Positions 23,701 to 24,571 of a stretch of DNA of 24,571 bases are shown piece after piece; position 1 is the stretch's first letter; the number at the start of each line of letters is the position of its first letter. Under the pieces are notes generated by a model. The model saw only the letters and a program-made list of their open reading frames with translations. It was not told where the DNA came from and searched no databases. The translations under genes were made by a program, and so were the position numbers. Source of the stretch: CAYZSU01 sp964480565 (GTDB taxonomy: Bacteria; UBA10199; 2-02-FULL-44-16; JAAZCA01); assembly GCA_964480565.1 (NCBI GenBank), contig CAYZSU010000031.1, positions 1 through 24,571 of the forward strand, in the 5' to 3' direction.

Positions 23701-24571
23701 TTCACCAACAAAGTTATTATTGGATCGCAATGCGGCATTTAGCTATTCAAGTCTATTTCGCGAGTATGACAGCACTGAAAAAATTATCATACAAAATATG
23801 CTGGAAGTGGATCCATTATTTGTGGATATTGAAAATAAAGATTATACCTTACAACCCAATTCCCCGATGATTCATGCCGGACTTCCTGATTATATCTATA
23901 GCGATCATGATGGTGAGGCCAATACTCTAGGTGCCACGGGTGGTCGCACTTATAATAGTCGACCCAATGCACGTTTGTTGGTTCGTTTAGACGAGTCCGG
24001 CGCTTGGCGACTCGATGCATCCGGATCCTTTGATCTGCAAGATGCGACGAAGGACTTACTTGTACGATGGGATTTTGATGGGGATGGAAATTATGATACG
24101 GATTGGGTATCTGCACAAACTATTCAATATCAAAACTGGAGTAGCGGTGTATATACTGTTGCATTGCAGCTACGTGATCGCGGTTATTTTATCGATACAT
24201 TAAGTCAGAAAATCACGGTTAATAATAGTGCGCCGAGTGCGGCCAGCAATCCAAATCCTGCAAATTATTTAGTCAATGTTCCTGTGGCGAGTACGTTCAC
24301 ATGGGTGGGTCATGATGTTGATGATGATGCGCTTACCTATGATGTTTATTTTGCCGCAGAGGGTGATGATCTTGTTCAAGTAGTGACTGGTTCTGCAGAT
24401 GCGACGTGGACGCCAGAGAGTTTGTCCTATAATACGACCTATCAATGGCGCGTAAATAGTCATGATGAGTTTTCAGGAAGTAATCAAGGGGCTTTATGGT
24501 TTTTTACCACAGAAACCAATCCAGACACGGACGGCGATGGAGTGACCGATGATCAGGATGCATTCCCGAAT
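17714..24571 (+). CDS. Giant secreted M4 (thermolysin-like) multidomain surface lipoprotein, partial at 3' end
   Basis: 2286 codons are open to the window edge. GTG start after AAAGGGGG. A signal peptide ends at Cys21 (MGVAC; the -3 Gly is atypical for a lipobox). Then come an FTP/PepSY-type propeptide (about 118-270) and an M4 fold (about 296-556) with zinc ligands HEFTH (380-384) and E404 in GALNESMSDF, spaced 24 residues as in thermolysin. The region matching the catalytic Asp226/His231 reads YKQCIY, with Tyr476 for His. After this come two RDGTxVK modules (about 721 and 852), Ig/FN3-like domains with a GGGGG linker (about 1047), two beta-helices (about 1353-1633, 1815-2082; each with DPxFVD…SPxI near its end), PKD (about 2084-2172), FN3-like, and a TSP3-type calcium motif DTDGDGVTDDQDAF. 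The long tail suggests surface adhesion or cargo display, with reduced or altered peptidase activity. Confidence 0.85.
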   Translation, partial: MNIKINKLLAVLCICIMGVACGSGSSSYTVKSLDEIAQTQGEVNSLGLEKPLSETVSNELNTVPGTVEAAVKNFQTNTESNDTDFSNESNLAYKNTRFIAGKILPEDYTDAEITNERFASAAFLQRFRALFGMTDIESELKLKNVTTDHLGMHHVRYDQYYKGLPVFGAQLIVHMTTDYEVTATNGQFVPGIDVDITPKLSGEDVHALLFKKIEGYAKEDADLQLLLFNTAILNHENTHQSLLAYHVLTSEEVYIVNANTGDILLQYAQNNGIRRIRIHDSNNTDNIAPSSTLVLSMEGNATEYHAGYDASNDDANMSIVNAAAVYNYYSRELTRDSYDGFGSDIIINLNYSSGSAGWSPSNEQILLGTGFGQSKDALAHEFTHGVTMSTAGLIYFEESGALNESMSDFFAAMVDHDGSWHLIGEDLPGKSQDKPLRNMQNPDNGKIENICDPDHNPITMDNYCSCSVNNYKQCIYKNMNILNYIAYNIIDQITKEKAEQIYYKALTTYLTPSSNFASMRNALIQSCTDFYTKREHNITLANCSYIESVFDDAGIGNDNASSISPKRSIYSYGGRSPAVKVNAAGGAYYIVEFATDPRLFNANRTNRITIDDPGDTNVNFISSYDVMGGRFLNINSDGDTFQIPQDIWDVFRDQLWKDWSGQDYVNLPGISAFDQGGNVYYRVISSSDGSWNNLKYSSEDITVVNGEIEPESSIPLISIVRKHLDGTLVKTAFSNGIFILEKGQRRLIPHLSAPYLEPFDLHHFDSEKIVTISVNEMVSYPIGAAYSRQNNYGLYKEIGKTTIWYQPHDSDLLHPILSEDVFFSWGFAWDEVEPEVQDVSALGTKSIPLYLRDGTIVKEEGDAKVYMISNSIARHIPNPDTYYALFNDYGFDHLVEIAAGSLVNITEDSGTGLQINFADVGLNSDALMTDAQDEIYESRDTQSPVATLNNVSSPVSGGDRVSLNWRVSDDRRVIAAYLSMTTDGWQTTSQIDENNLLRSGNTSGIYNWTVPNVTTNEAVIRLVAYDQAGNVATDYSSVFSIQQSGGGGGCDALDRPQIVSVDTYTDRYRVEWSNVDNEDYYILQEDTNSSFSSPREIQFNRAPNYAMVDQAQNDRYYLRIKAVSDCDESIWSSTYQFTLNTNHYATRPIAISPPDDAVNVSRNTQVCWQSSHPDGSSLTYELYFHKPGSSYDPNTNDASFPSSARVYEGNNTCWTPPELEWGEIYRWKVNVTDADGSMTTSELFHFTSIVDATAPTGSVSINDGAATTESFNVNLVISGVDDQSGVKYVSLSNDGETWNGFTFFNTHQNWDLLNSRYGGSRQANNVYTVYMRLRDYEDNISQVYTDTIEKVDGAPGIITLNNRVYENITIAMDAAQAGDTIYLSPGTWQLSENDIQIHNGGRSAGVILKEDVHLVGSGMDETKLISSRYGYGIVMFEGSTITGLTIDNNTAHGAVVPRGNNTIAHCRITGAGGNGHIGSGIYFQDENLPLSILRNSVVEGNHDGITLSGDNSPLKIINSAIVRNETNIRINYVSDGMEIKNSIFAFPTEICNIAIADDNIPLLNLSNSNAYPQDNCYNPQGSNGNISVDPSFVDFNQQNYRLNAGSPLIDQGSTSTGYAYSGAAPEIGAFEYNAVGSVSIAAGHENARFNVAGENIYNGQGLNWQQSNIPSGMIAVSYFPIENYNTPTNVIRYLDPGQTLEFTDVYTPDEEGPIGSLEINYNEYTTPYATVSLRLVVDDAVAGINENSRMQFSNDGVTWSDEELFEEIVSDWEFSALGGDAIDGEHTVYARVSDALGNWSAPMNDTIVLTQTRAPIIVPDDYASVSEAIAVAQDGDLIWVMPGEYTEENTALTLPVGVRLQGAGADITTLHAQIRLSDNSQVDGIHLDRGHPPVRFQDNENAILSNSYLWGFKGVQVLGRVNNIYIRNNFIYYSPNFGNGGIYFTETTGDVFIENNTFKHFSYALYSSYEHHLATVRHNIFYDLGSIISNSNSEPNSPTKLLLDRNAAFSYSSLFREYDSTEKIIIQNMLEVDPLFVDIENKDYTLQPNSPMIHAGLPDYIYSDHDGEANTLGATGGRTYNSRPNARLLVRLDESGAWRLDASGSFDLQDATKDLLVRWDFDGDGNYDTDWVSAQTIQYQNWSSGVYTVALQLRDRGYFIDTLSQKITVNNSAPSAASNPNPANYLVNVPVASTFTWVGHDVDDDALTYDVYFAAEGDDLVQVVTGSADATWTPESLSYNTTYQWRVNSHDEFSGSNQGALWFFTTETNPDTDGDGVTDDQDAFPN

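Overview
The window is AT-rich bacterial chromosome. It reads as Gram-negative: a BatE-type lipoprotein, a large exported surface protein, and zapA followed by a 6S-RNA-like locus. A long bifunctional Rel next to rpmB, and the zapA/6S arrangement, are reminiscent of large-genome Desulfobacterota (Deltaproteobacteria). That assignment is an inference from gene content and style, not a search result.

Region 1 (1-3881) is unstable. It holds remnants of two transposases (IS630-like with an in-frame amber stop, and a 5' fragment of an IS3-type OrfA), then the C-terminal stub of one HEAT-repeat gene, then a second large HEAT-repeat gene. The second gene has no convincing start and appears separated from its N-terminus by a one-base frame slip. 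Region 2 (4042-4625) is a small cell-division/regulatory block: a promoter, zapA (TTG start), a terminator, and a structured RNA whose fold and position suggest 6S RNA.

Region 3 (4892-12915) is a compact seven-gene Bat (aerotolerance-type) operon: MoxR AAA+ ATPase, DUF58 protein, a small membrane protein of DUF4381 type, BatA (VWA), BatB-BatC fusion (VWA + TPR + acidic tail), BatD and BatE (TPR + SH3-like lipoprotein). Four of the genes after the DUF4381-type one are joined by 4-nt overlaps or direct abutment. The set resembles a MoxR chaperone working with membrane-anchored von Willebrand A proteins on envelope proteins or stress. A convergent unknown helical protein (12912-14633, minus) shares stop-codon bases with batE. 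Region 4 (14822-17438) holds bifunctional rel (ppGpp synthetase/hydrolase) and a convergent rpmB (ribosomal protein L28), with recognisable promoters and a terminator. Region 5 (17626-24571) is a giant secreted lipoprotein-like protein: propeptide, M4 (thermolysin-like) peptidase fold, then Ig/FN3-like, two beta-helix, PKD and TSP3-type modules, still open at the window's right edge.

The thread linking several regions is a dispersed element of about 125 bp with imperfect terminal inverted repeats. It stays open in one frame and encodes a conserved peptide (TGAYxxVRED...SGKHxxWAF). There are two full copies (1203-1326, 4707-4831), one partial copy inside the coding sequence of batE (12112-12153), and short solo ends. 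The partial copy lies in frame in the export signal region of BatE, as Rickettsia palindromic elements do in their hosts. This, the apparently catalytically altered M4 protein and the 6S candidate are the most interesting items.
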